From Bacteroidota bacterium (GTDB lineage Bacteria > Bacteroidota > Bacteroidia > Bacteroidales > Lentimicrobiaceae), in contig JAEYSM010000035.1 in NCBI GenBank assembly GCA_023434665.1, forward strand, positions 1 through 19,051: 19,051 nucleotides of DNA, given 5' to 3'. This document shows positions 7,577 through 15,177 of the stretch, piece after piece. The notes under the pieces are model-generated. The model had not been told where the DNA came from and did not search any database. It saw only the letters and a list, made by a program, of their open reading frames with translations. Positions within the stretch are counted from its first letter, which is position 1; each line of letters opens with the position of its first letter. A program made the translations under genes and the position numbers.

Positions 7577-8774
7577 TCATACTTCACGGTAATTAAAGTC
7601 AATTGGAGTTTCTCTCTCTTCCATGATCCCCTCAAACGCTTCCTTGATCAGTTCAAAATGTGAGGGTTTGTAACCATTTTGAAAGCCACCCTGATATTTT
7701 ATGTTACCATTGCTGTAATTGCCTTCAAGGACTTTGACGAAATTATTTGGTCGAAACAGCCAATCGAAAGTTGCCTTCCATGCCCTTTCATTTTCGCCAC
7801 ACAAAAAATCGGATTCTGCTGCCTCATTGATCATTTTCAAAATACTCTGATGATCGTATTCCTGCAATCTAAGCCTAATTGCATTTTTTCGCTGATTTGT
7901 GAGGATGGTTGCTTTTGACAAGCGCTTGCAACGATTGTTAAAGTGCTTTACATAGCGTTGGTAATCAATGTTTACAATCGGTTTATCCAGCTCTACAACC
8001 TTGCGGTCATCATCATCCACTTCAGCATCTGTCACCCAGGCTTGATCGGTGGTAGGCTCATCTGTCACCCAGGAAAACCTATCCTGTTGATTATCCATCA
8101 GTTCAAAATCATCGCCGGCCGCCGCCCCCCCAGTAAGAATTTGAATTTCATTTTCGTTGTTATGGTTGGAATCTTGCTCCGCATCAAGGGGCGCTTCAAA
8201 ATTTTCTTTTTTTTAAATCAAAAACAGACTTTTTTTTAGAATTTTTAATTTTTGAATTAGAGTCATCAATTTGGTTGATGACTAATGATGATTTATCATC
8301 ATTACTTAAAGAAATAGTTTTGTTTAGTTTTGTTTTGTTTAGTTTATTAATATACCCCGTTTCATAACCTTTTGATATCCGTTTGCTGACCTTTTGACTA
8401 CTGTTTGGAGTTCTGTTTGGAGTTCTGTTTGTATTCCTATTTGATGGCTTTTGTGAATTATTTGAATTTTCTGCGCTTTCGGTAATGCCTTGTTCCTCAA
8501 AGGAGTATATAGTATAAATAGTACATTTTCGTGAACCTTGTTGCACACTCTTTATGCGTCCCATTTTCATCAGTATTTTTCTGCCTTTTATCAGTTCACT
8601 TATTGAAAAACCTGTACGTAATGCAAGTGAACCCAGAGCCACAGTGAATTCTCTTTTCCATCCGGTTTTGTTATTCACTGCCATTAAGGCGTGCCAGAGG
8701 GCGATGGAATTTTTTGGCATTGGATGGCTTTCGAGCCAGGTGTAGAAAGAGTTAATTTCATAAATGTAATTCAT
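7577..8774 (-). pseudogene. Phage/plasmid-type replication protein split at an A8 tract
   Basis: The gene starts at ATG 8774. Residues 1-110 form a winged-helix replication-initiator-like domain (MNYIYEINSFYTWLE, IALWHALMAVNNKTGW, FTVALGSLALRTGFS). A polar N/S/T/K linker with tandem NRTPN units follows. The first frame stops at 8196. The second continues from ATG 8098 or above and carries the replisome-organiser C-terminal domain: NNRCKRLSKATILTNQRK, then SDFLCGENERAWKATFDWLF and NNFVKVLEGNY. The frame change falls on a run of eight A on the coding strand (8207-8214). With seven A the two halves fuse as DLKKENFEAPLDAEQ into one 398-aa protein. Such proteins occur in prophages and integrated elements of Bacteroidetes. 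This may be a dead gene, a slippage-controlled gene or a base-calling error. Confidence 0.7.
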
Positions 8775-8822
8775 TGTTTGTCGATTTTAGATTTTCCTTT
8801 ATAGTTTGGTTATTCTTTCAGG

Positions 8823-8840
8823 CCTAATAGCTTCATTAGG
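8823..8840. repeat. Perfect inverted repeat CCTAAT-N6-ATTAGG
   Basis: CCTAAT (8823-8828) and ATTAGG (8835-8840) are exact complements around a 6-base spacer, about 50 bases upstream of the replication-protein start. This is the size and place of an operator or a small RNA hairpin. There is no U-tract for a terminator. Confidence 0.4.
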
Positions 8841-8969
8841 AGACTATTTTAGTGCGAATTCACTGAATCAGGCCGAAAATTATTCCGGATTATCCAAATA
8901 AAAAAGTACATTTTCATAATATATTGAAATGCTGTTAATTGCATTTTTCTGGCAGATGCCAGTTTAGTC

Positions 8970-9003
8970 AAATAGCAGAAAATGTATGTAAATAGCGGAA
9001 AAA
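8970..9003. repeat. Two direct repeats AAATAGCRGAAAA, 20-base period
   Basis: AAATAGCAGAAAA at 8970 recurs as AAATAGCGGAAAA at 8990 with 12 of 13 bases equal. The full 20-base units match at 15 positions. The repeats lie about 200 bases upstream of a replication-initiator-like gene, where iterons would be expected, but two copies are few. Confidence 0.4.
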
Positions 9004-9071
9004 GTCTGCTTTTAATCCAGATGACTTTTATACTCACATTCTAGTTCTAAATTGTTCCAAAAAGAATTCCC

Positions 9072-9085
9072 GATTCCAGATTCCA
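9072..9085. repeat. GATTCCA tandem doublet
   Basis: Two perfect GATTCCA copies (9072-9078 and 9079-9085) are followed by GATTACGTGATTCC, a partial third and fourth occurrence of GATT. I know no role for it. Confidence 0.4.
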
Positions 9086-9186
9086 GATTACGTGATTCCG
9101 GAATTTCTTCCTATTATTGCTTTCCTGAATTTACAGGTAAATAACTTGGATTTATTACTAAAGGATTGCATCAACCTTATCCCTCA

Positions 9187-9951
9187 ATGAAGAAAATACA
9201 ATTACTCTCTCTAAGCATACTGCTGATGTTGGGCATTAAATCACAGGCACAGATTGTTCTGGAACATACGTTTACATCGGCCACAGCCAATGTAATACCG
9301 TTTGTCACCAGCAATGGGATTCAGTACTTGTCTTATGATAAAAACACGCATTCTGTTACGCTCTACAATACCGATTACTCGGTGTATAAATCAGTGGCCA
9401 TAGATTATATGCCTGATCACTTACCTTCATTCGCGTGCATGTCGGACAAGCTTTTTAATACCGATAGCAAGATCGAGTTTATAGCTATTGTGGGCGACGG
9501 GTTTACGAATAATTCCATGAAACTTTATAGCGAGGAGGGTTCGGTTATAAAGAACTTTGGCAATAAGTATTACGCACACACCATATCGGCCTATGGTGTC
9601 ACAAAGCTGCGTGTCTATAACTTTACCTACGATGCCAATTACAATCCCATTTCATACACTGACGAAATCTATTCTGTACCCGGCAGTGCAACGGTACAGG
9701 TCAACGACATGACATTCCCTGAACATCTGCCATTTCCGAATCCGGCAAATCAAACCATCAGCTTACCCTATACGCTTGAACCCAACCAGCATTCAGAACT
9801 GAATATCTATAACCTGAAGGGCCAGTTGCTGGACAAAAAGCACATCGACTCCAACTTCAACAACATCCTTTTAAATGTAGAGGGCTATCAGCCGGGCATC
9901 TATATTTACGAGTATAATGGAGTTTCTAATCGGTTTTTGGTGAGTGAATAG
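9187..9951 (+). CDS. Secreted protein with type IX secretion sorting domain, 254 aa
   Basis: ATG 9187 is preferred over upstream codons because it starts a signal peptide (MKKIQLLSLSILLMLGIKSQ, cut after AQA/AQ). The body, about residues 25-175, is beta-rich and of unknown function. Residues about 182-254 form a type IX secretion C-terminal sorting domain: FPNPANQTISL, then LNIYNLKGQLLDKKHI, and GYQPGIYIYEYNGVSNRFLV. Such domains direct export through the Por system and attachment to the cell surface or release. The gene is intact. It is the only plus-strand gene within the 4971-16649 block. Its end lies 81 bases from the converging exonuclease-RecQ gene. Confidence 0.8.
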   Translation: MKKIQLLSLSILLMLGIKSQAQIVLEHTFTSATANVIPFVTSNGIQYLSYDKNTHSVTLYNTDYSVYKSVAIDYMPDHLPSFACMSDKLFNTDSKIEFIAIVGDGFTNNSMKLYSEEGSVIKNFGNKYYAHTISAYGVTKLRVYNFTYDANYNPISYTDEIYSVPGSATVQVNDMTFPEHLPFPNPANQTISLPYTLEPNQHSELNIYNLKGQLLDKKHIDSNFNNILLNVEGYQPGIYIYEYNGVSNRFLVSE

Positions 9952-9991
9952 ACAGATTTTTGTTCTCGGTTTTCGGTTTGTTTATAGCAGA

Positions 9992-10031
9992 GCGCGTGGC
10001 GCGTGGCGAAGCTGATAGCCGATAGCTGATG
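9992..10031. repeat. Short tandem repeats between converging genes
   Basis: GCGCGTG occurs twice in tandem plus three bases of a third copy (9992-10008). GCTGATAGC, CGATAGC and CTGAT follow (10011-10031), a run of GATAGC-like units. The 81-base gap lies between two converging genes and could act as a bidirectional transcript end, although no stem with a U-tract is clear. Confidence 0.4.
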
Positions 10032-10032
10032 C

Positions 10033-13000
10033 CTAACTTCGTTTAAACCACACTTCCGGTAGCACTATTTTTATCTCATTTTCTGTGCCTTCTTTGGTCC
10101 AGTAAATGATGTGGTTGACTGTGCATTTGCTGATTAAGTAGCTTTTTAGCTTATATTTTTCAATCTTGTTGCAAAAGTCTTTTGAAAACTTTAAAACTGG
10201 TTTACCATATACGTTGGTGCATTCGCTGCCATTCCACTTAAGTTTATCACCACATTTGAGTTGGCTGATCTGTTGTTGCTTTCCTGCAAAGTAATCAAGC
10301 CACACATCTTTATGCCCTGGTTGCATCACGAGTTCTTCAGGCATGCCATAATCAGAAGTATCCTCTTTATGGCGTAAACCTTCTACTGAAAGGGAATACA
10401 AAGCTCTTTCAAGACTGCGGTCAACCGGGTTCTCGTTAAAATGAATGTGTAAGTTTGATTTAGCCCTGGTCATGGCCACATAAAGCACTCTTTTCTCTTC
10501 TTCTGTTTGTAAGGTGTAGTTGTTGAGCAGAATAAAAACATTGTCAAACTCTCTTCCCTTTGCTTTATGCATGGTTGATACAAGGGTAATGTCACCATCC
10601 GCCGAAATGAAATCTTCAAGTTTTGATTCCCTGATAAAAATCTCGAGATCTGTTTTGTACCTGAGCTTTGGATTAACATCCTCAAACTGGCTGATCAACT
10701 TATAACAAATCTCAGCATCCTGTTTATTGCCAAATTCAGCTTTTAGTTTTCTCTTAGCATCATCCCAACTGTCATCATCAATGATCTTACCGGTATCTGA
10801 CAGGTCAAGCAGGTTTAGGAAATACCTTACTTCGTTGAGGTTATACAGGCTGAAACCTTCGTTTGACTGTATTAAACGGGCTCTTACACGGTTTTTTATC
10901 AGTAGTGCAGTAATCTGAAGTGCTTCGTCATTCGTTTTTGTAAGTATACAGGTAGTACCCTGCAAATCAGAATCCATAAAGTCATTTACAACTGGTGTAA
11001 TAAGATTGCAATCCTTGTAACCGGTAAGTTGAATTATTCCGTTCTCTTTTTTAACTGCCTGAATTGGATTCTTCTTTAACCTGTTCCTGATAGTCTTAAG
11101 AAACTGATTCGTGAATTCTACCAGATTACGTTTGCTTCTGAAATTAGCCAACAGTTCATGCACTTTTGCATATTTCTGAGTTATCAGACTGTAGAAATAC
11201 TTTGAACTGGATTTCCTAAATTCGTATATATTCTGGTCATCATCACCTACAGCAATCACTCGCATTCCTTCATTAAAGTCCATGAGGGTTTTTACAAGCT
11301 CAAATTCTTCAGCATTCATATCCTGTGCTTCATCTATCACCAGCACAGTTTTGGTTATTGAGTTTATCTCAATGTCACCGCTTTTAATCTTTTTAACGGC
11401 TTCGCTGATAACACCATCCGCCTTGTCAAGTGTTCCTATTTTACCCAATAAGTCGAAACAGTACGAATGGAAAGTGCTTATCTGAATAAAAACAGCTGCA
11501 TTTCCAATAAGCTTCATCAACCGATCTTTAAATTCCGAGGCTGCTGCTCTTGAAAAAGTCAGCATCAATAGTTGCTCGTATTTAACATCTTCCATGAAAA
11601 CGATTGAAGCAAGTTTGTGCACAAGCAATTTGGTTTTCCCGCTTCCCGGGCCGGCTGCAACGACCATATAATTAGATGAATAGTCATTTATAACTGAAAG
11701 CTGAGTTTCTGACAGTTCACCAAACAATTGCAGAAATTTCTTTTTGGTTATGTTTCTTCTTAATTCATCCTGCCTGCCACCTTTAAAGTATTTATTCAGG
11801 AATGACTGATAATTAAGCCTGAAATAATCTTCAACAAACTGTAGTGCAGCATAGTGATCAGAGATCATCTTCCTGGCATATTCCCCAACTATATGAATCT
11901 GCTGGACTTTATTGTCATAGAATTGCGAAAGCTTTTGGTAGTCTTCGGTCTTATACTGTATTCTCAGATTCGATTCAAGCCGTTCAACAGTCAATTTATT
12001 ATAAACAACCAGAAATCCTCCATCGATCTTAATAGCTTCAATTCGCGATAAATAAAACAAGGCATCCTCAACTTCATCAACCGTAGCATCACTTATGAAG
12101 AGTTCCGACCTGCGTTTAAAGGCTTCCCTTAATTCATTGACTGAAAATTCTATCAGTATTTCATCTTTTCCATTGTCAATTTCCGGATCAATGCTTCGCT
12201 GATACAGAAAATCAATGATAAACCTTGCCAGGATATACCGCTTTTCTTGTTTCTCCCGGGCTTCTGAAAGTGGGATATTGCTGATTACATAAATTCGGGT
12301 ATTATGAAAATCAGTGACATGGCTCCTGATTAAATTCTTAATAGCCCAGTAATTTAGAATGGTCTTTATTTTGTTAGGACTGCAATTGGCAATACCCCTG
12401 AAATTAGCCTTTTCGTTTATCTCTTTCAGGTGTAAGGTTCTCTCCTCTTGGTCTATCTCTTCAAGTAGCAATTGTTCAATTTGTGAATAGGTATCGGTTA
12501 TACCAACAGAATGGTTTTTACTGACGCCTCTCTTTATATAAGCCGACAGGTCCATATTATCTGCAAGGATTTTTTCTTCCCTGAGAAGATTGATAATCCT
12601 AATAACTTCGCCCTTTTGCACACCAATCCGGTCAGCCATATAATCTACCCGTGACTCTGCGGCTTCATTCAATGCTTCACTTCTTCTCTTGCCTCCAATC
12701 AATTTGCTGATGATTTGTGATGCTAATTCCGCATCCTTCTCAGAAAATCGTTTTGAGCTGCGTATTTTTTCTATTGCTTCTCCGGCGGTCTTGTACTGAA
12801 TACTATTTGCAAATATCCTCGGCGAATTCTGCTCACGCTTTATATAGCCGGCTTCTTCAAGAGCAGCAATGGCTGTAGTAACGCGAGTTTCAATATCCTT
12901 TACACTTTCATCCCATCCGGCTTTGCGGGCAATTTCAAGGGCTGAATTCGACATCCTTTCCCTGAAGCGCGTAATGTCTTTGATGGCTCTCCAAACCTGC

Positions 13001-14913
13001 TGAATTTCCTTGATATTCAGTTTGGTCTGATTTAACAGTATAAAGTGTTTATCAAGGTCTTCTTCATTAAAAAGCACATAGCAATCAGCTGTTATCGTTT
13101 CGTCCCTGCCTGCGCGTCCTGCCTCCTGCACGTAATTCTCCAGCGAATCAGATATTTCATAATGAATAACCATGCCAACATCTTTCTTATCAACGCCCAT
13201 CCCAAATGCCGAAGTTGCTACCATAATGTCCACTTCACCCGCAATAAAGGCATTTTGATTTTCGGATTTCTCTGTTGAATCCATCTTGCCATGGTATGGC
13301 CGTGCAATATAGCCATCATTCACCAGCCTGTCAGCCAGTTCTTTGCATTTCCTGGTACGTGACACATAAACGATGGTTGGACAGTTCTTTTCTTCGATCA
13401 GGTTTCTAAGGCCGTTGTATTTATCTTCCTCATCACCGCGATTAAAAACCTGGTACCTCAGGTTTTTCCTTGATTCTTTTGAAGTATATACCTCAAGCTC
13501 TATGTTTAATTTGTCCTTAAAGTACTGGCAGATATCATAAATTACTTTCTGCTTTGCAGTGGCAGTAAAACATGAAACCGGTATGCCATCTTCAAGGTTT
13601 TTCTTTTGAACGAGTGATTTTATAAAATCTCCAATGTACAGATAATCAACCCTGAAATCCTGTCCCCATGACGAAAAACAGTGCGCCTCATCAATTACAA
13701 ACCGTACAATCTTCCTGCCCAGCAGAATATGCTCTATTGTCCTTGACCTTAACGATTCAGGCGCAATATAAAGCAGTGATGCTGACCCATCCTCAACCCG
13801 TTCTATCGATTTGGCTCTTTCTATAGGGTCCAGCAATCCATTTATTGTAACGGCATCAGTTATACCTTTTTTTTCAAGATTATCAACCTGGTCTTTCATT
13901 AACGACTGTAGAGGAGAAATAATAACAGTTAATCCTTTGGTCGACTGACCGCTCATAAGAGCCGGCAACTGAAATGTAAGCGATTTACCTCCCCCTGTAG
14001 GGAACACTGCCAACAATGACTTGCCTTTAATGGCTGCTTCAACGGCAGTTTCCTGCAACGGCTCATCCGCATAATTCCTAAAAGAATCAAAGCCGAAATA
14101 TTTCTTCAATCCCCTATAAATGTCCAGCGACTCATTACAATACAGGCAACCCTCAAGGCAAGGAACATTGCGCAAGCGGTGCATTACATTTTCAACTAAC
14201 GGAAACGATTTAAGCACCCATGGCGGTGTAATTGAATAGCGGTCGTTCGCATTGATGAGTGCCAGGCTATAAGCCAGTTCAACCGGTTTATGCTGAATAA
14301 AATACGCAAGGTCACTATTTTCGCAAATATGCTTATTAAACCGACGCCTTATAAGTTCACTCAGGTTGTAGTAAGGTACAACCGAACTATGGTCATTAAT
14401 CGGATTGTAACGTACGAACTTAAAAAAGCCCTTCCACTCATCCATAGCACCCAAAAGCCCATGAAAGGTGATCTTTACCGTTGGATCAAGCTTCATGAAT
14501 GCCCTTATTTCATCATACAAAAGTTGCTGGGCCCTGATGGAATCATTCAAAGGATTATTTAAATCCTCCGAATGGAGCTTATCATCTTTTACCAGATGGT
14601 GATATGGCCTTGACGGGAAAAGCAGCGGTGAAAGCAGCAGTGTATCAATAAAGCAACACGCCTCAAGAACAGACGCCGGGATGATCTTTCTCAGATATTT
14701 CAAATCATGCTTAAACAAGTTGTGGCCACACACGAAGTCAGAACCCTTTATAAACTCACTAATATCACTCACATGCGAGGAGTGAAATACTTTCTGATCC
14801 CTGCCAAGCGGGTCATTAAAGCGAAGGCAACCACAATCAAGCACTTTCCCTGTTGAAGGTTGTACCTCCAGGTCAATAAAAGAGATGCTTATTTCATTTA
14901 TGGCAGTTTTCAA
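10033..14913 (-). CDS. Exonuclease-RecQ-UvrD triple-fusion DNA helicase, 1626 aa
   Basis: It starts with TTG at 14913; no in-frame ATG or GTG precedes it. Residues 1-190 are a DEDD-type 3'-5' exonuclease: FIDLE (D14, E16), GHNLFKHDL (D70), NNPLNDS (D124). CLEGCLYC (C252, C256, C259) follows. Residues about 275-640 are an SF2 RecQ helicase: FPTGGGKS (K310), VIDEAHCFSSWGQDFR, SCFTATAK, NYVQEAGRAGRDE. The typical RecQ four-cysteine zinc site is not apparent; winged-helix-like segments follow. Residues about 1070-1500 are an SF1 UvrD-like helicase: AAGPGSGKT, VIDEAQDMNAEEF, STMHKAKGREFDNVF, VLYVAMTRAK. A beta-rich tail ends the protein. Such fusions occur in Bacteroidetes. It should unwind and resect DNA in repair or defence. 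The frame is intact over 4.9 kb. The DUF2075 helicase half lies upstream on the same strand. Confidence 0.9.
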   Translation of the reverse strand: MKTAINEISISFIDLEVQPSTGKVLDCGCLRFNDPLGRDQKVFHSSHVSDISEFIKGSDFVCGHNLFKHDLKYLRKIIPASVLEACCFIDTLLLSPLLFPSRPYHHLVKDDKLHSEDLNNPLNDSIRAQQLLYDEIRAFMKLDPTVKITFHGLLGAMDEWKGFFKFVRYNPINDHSSVVPYYNLSELIRRRFNKHICENSDLAYFIQHKPVELAYSLALINANDRYSITPPWVLKSFPLVENVMHRLRNVPCLEGCLYCNESLDIYRGLKKYFGFDSFRNYADEPLQETAVEAAIKGKSLLAVFPTGGGKSLTFQLPALMSGQSTKGLTVIISPLQSLMKDQVDNLEKKGITDAVTINGLLDPIERAKSIERVEDGSASLLYIAPESLRSRTIEHILLGRKIVRFVIDEAHCFSSWGQDFRVDYLYIGDFIKSLVQKKNLEDGIPVSCFTATAKQKVIYDICQYFKDKLNIELEVYTSKESRKNLRYQVFNRGDEEDKYNGLRNLIEEKNCPTIVYVSRTRKCKELADRLVNDGYIARPYHGKMDSTEKSENQNAFIAGEVDIMVATSAFGMGVDKKDVGMVIHYEISDSLENYVQEAGRAGRDETITADCYVLFNEEDLDKHFILLNQTKLNIKEIQQVWRAIKDITRFRERMSNSALEIARKAGWDESVKDIETRVTTAIAALEEAGYIKREQNSPRIFANSIQYKTAGEAIEKIRSSKRFSEKDAELASQIISKLIGGKRRSEALNEAAESRVDYMADRIGVQKGEVIRIINLLREEKILADNMDLSAYIKRGVSKNHSVGITDTYSQIEQLLLEEIDQEERTLHLKEINEKANFRGIANCSPNKIKTILNYWAIKNLIRSHVTDFHNTRIYVISNIPLSEAREKQEKRYILARFIIDFLYQRSIDPEIDNGKDEILIEFSVNELREAFKRRSELFISDATVDEVEDALFYLSRIEAIKIDGGFLVVYNKLTVERLESNLRIQYKTEDYQKLSQFYDNKVQQIHIVGEYARKMISDHYAALQFVEDYFRLNYQSFLNKYFKGGRQDELRRNITKKKFLQLFGELSETQLSVINDYSSNYMVVAAGPGSGKTKLLVHKLASIVFMEDVKYEQLLMLTFSRAAASEFKDRLMKLIGNAAVFIQISTFHSYCFDLLGKIGTLDKADGVISEAVKKIKSGDIEINSITKTVLVIDEAQDMNAEEFELVKTLMDFNEGMRVIAVGDDDQNIYEFRKSSSKYFYSLITQKYAKVHELLANFRSKRNLVEFTNQFLKTIRNRLKKNPIQAVKKENGIIQLTGYKDCNLITPVVNDFMDSDLQGTTCILTKTNDEALQITALLIKNRVRARLIQSNEGFSLYNLNEVRYFLNLLDLSDTGKIIDDDSWDDAKRKLKAEFGNKQDAEICYKLISQFEDVNPKLRYKTDLEIFIRESKLEDFISADGDITLVSTMHKAKGREFDNVFILLNNYTLQTEEEKRVLYVAMTRAKSNLHIHFNENPVDRSLERALYSLSVEGLRHKEDTSDYGMPEELVMQPGHKDVWLDYFAGKQQQISQLKCGDKLKWNGSECTNVYGKPVLKFSKDFCNKIEKYKLKSYLISKCTVNHIIYWTKEGTENEIKIVLPEVWFKRS

Positions 14914-14919
14914 GTAAAA

Positions 14920-14971
14920 TCGTCTAAAATTCGTCTAAAACTTGTCTAAGTTCGTCTAAATTTCGTTTAAC
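14920..14971. repeat. Five phased TCGTCTAAA repeats upstream of the RecQ fusion
   Basis: CGTCTA or a one-base variant recurs at 14921, 14932, 14943 (TGTCTA), 14953 and 14964 (CGTTTA). The steps are 11, 11, 10 and 11 bases, one helical turn each. Read toward the gene the unit is TTTAGACGA. The array ends 6 bases before the TTG start and lies downstream of the promoter-like box at 15016, so it would be a transcribed leader or a repressor site that binds on one face of the DNA. Confidence 0.7.
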
Positions 14972-14997
14972 GGATGGAAGCATCCAATCCCGTTAAA
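14966..14997. repeat. Nested inverted repeats in the RecQ-fusion leader
   Basis: TTTAACGG (14966-14973) pairs perfectly with CCGTTAAA (14990-14997). Inside and overlapping it, GGATG (14972-14976) pairs with CATCC (14981-14985) around GAAG. The two stems share bases 14972-14973, so only one can form completely. The outer repeat also overlaps the fifth phased repeat. Confidence 0.6.
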
Positions 14998-15015
14998 TCC
15001 CGAAGTTATAGTAAA

Positions 15016-15023
15016 CAAAAATA
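15016..15023 (-). promoter_or_regulatory. -7 box (TATTTTTG) of the RecQ-fusion gene
   Basis: This is a perfect TAnnTTTG on the minus strand, about 100 bases before the TTG start. No TTTG is seen at -33. If used, the leader of about 95 bases would contain both the nested inverted repeat and the five phased repeats. Confidence 0.4.
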
Positions 15024-15116
15024 TGATATTCCTGATAAGTACACCTGTAATTCTGGTTGAATGGAACTGTTAAACTCATTTTTTAACATATTCATAAAGG
15101 TTAGGTGCAATTTAAG

Positions 15117-15128
15117 ATGACGCGTCAT
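15117..15128. promoter_or_regulatory. 12-base perfect palindrome ATGACGCGTCAT
   Basis: The sequence equals its own complement over 12 bases and lies in the spacer between the DUF2075 and RecQ-fusion genes, roughly 95 bases upstream of the -7 box. It is a plausible operator for a dimeric regulator. No regulator gene is in the window. Confidence 0.4.
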
Positions 15129-15177
15129 GTGAAAGTGGCGGAACTTGAATGAATCACTATTTGAGATAATAGTTATC

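Larger units (their letters stand above)
8775..9186. other. 412-base intergenic region with repeats, no gene
   Basis: This is the spacer between the divergently transcribed replication protein and the type IX secreted protein. It is AT-rich and I see no supported coding frame. It contains one 18-base inverted repeat near 8823, a pair of 20-base-spaced direct repeats near 8970 and a GATTCCA doublet at 9072, described separately. No perfect TAnnTTTG box was found on either strand; TAACTTGG about 40 bases before ATG 9187 has one mismatch. Confidence 0.5.

Noticed and set aside
8207..8214. Programmed -1 ribosomal frameshift of the dnaX type
   Set aside because: The restoration needs loss of one base (+1 direction), not the -1 shift that A-AAA-AAG sites produce.
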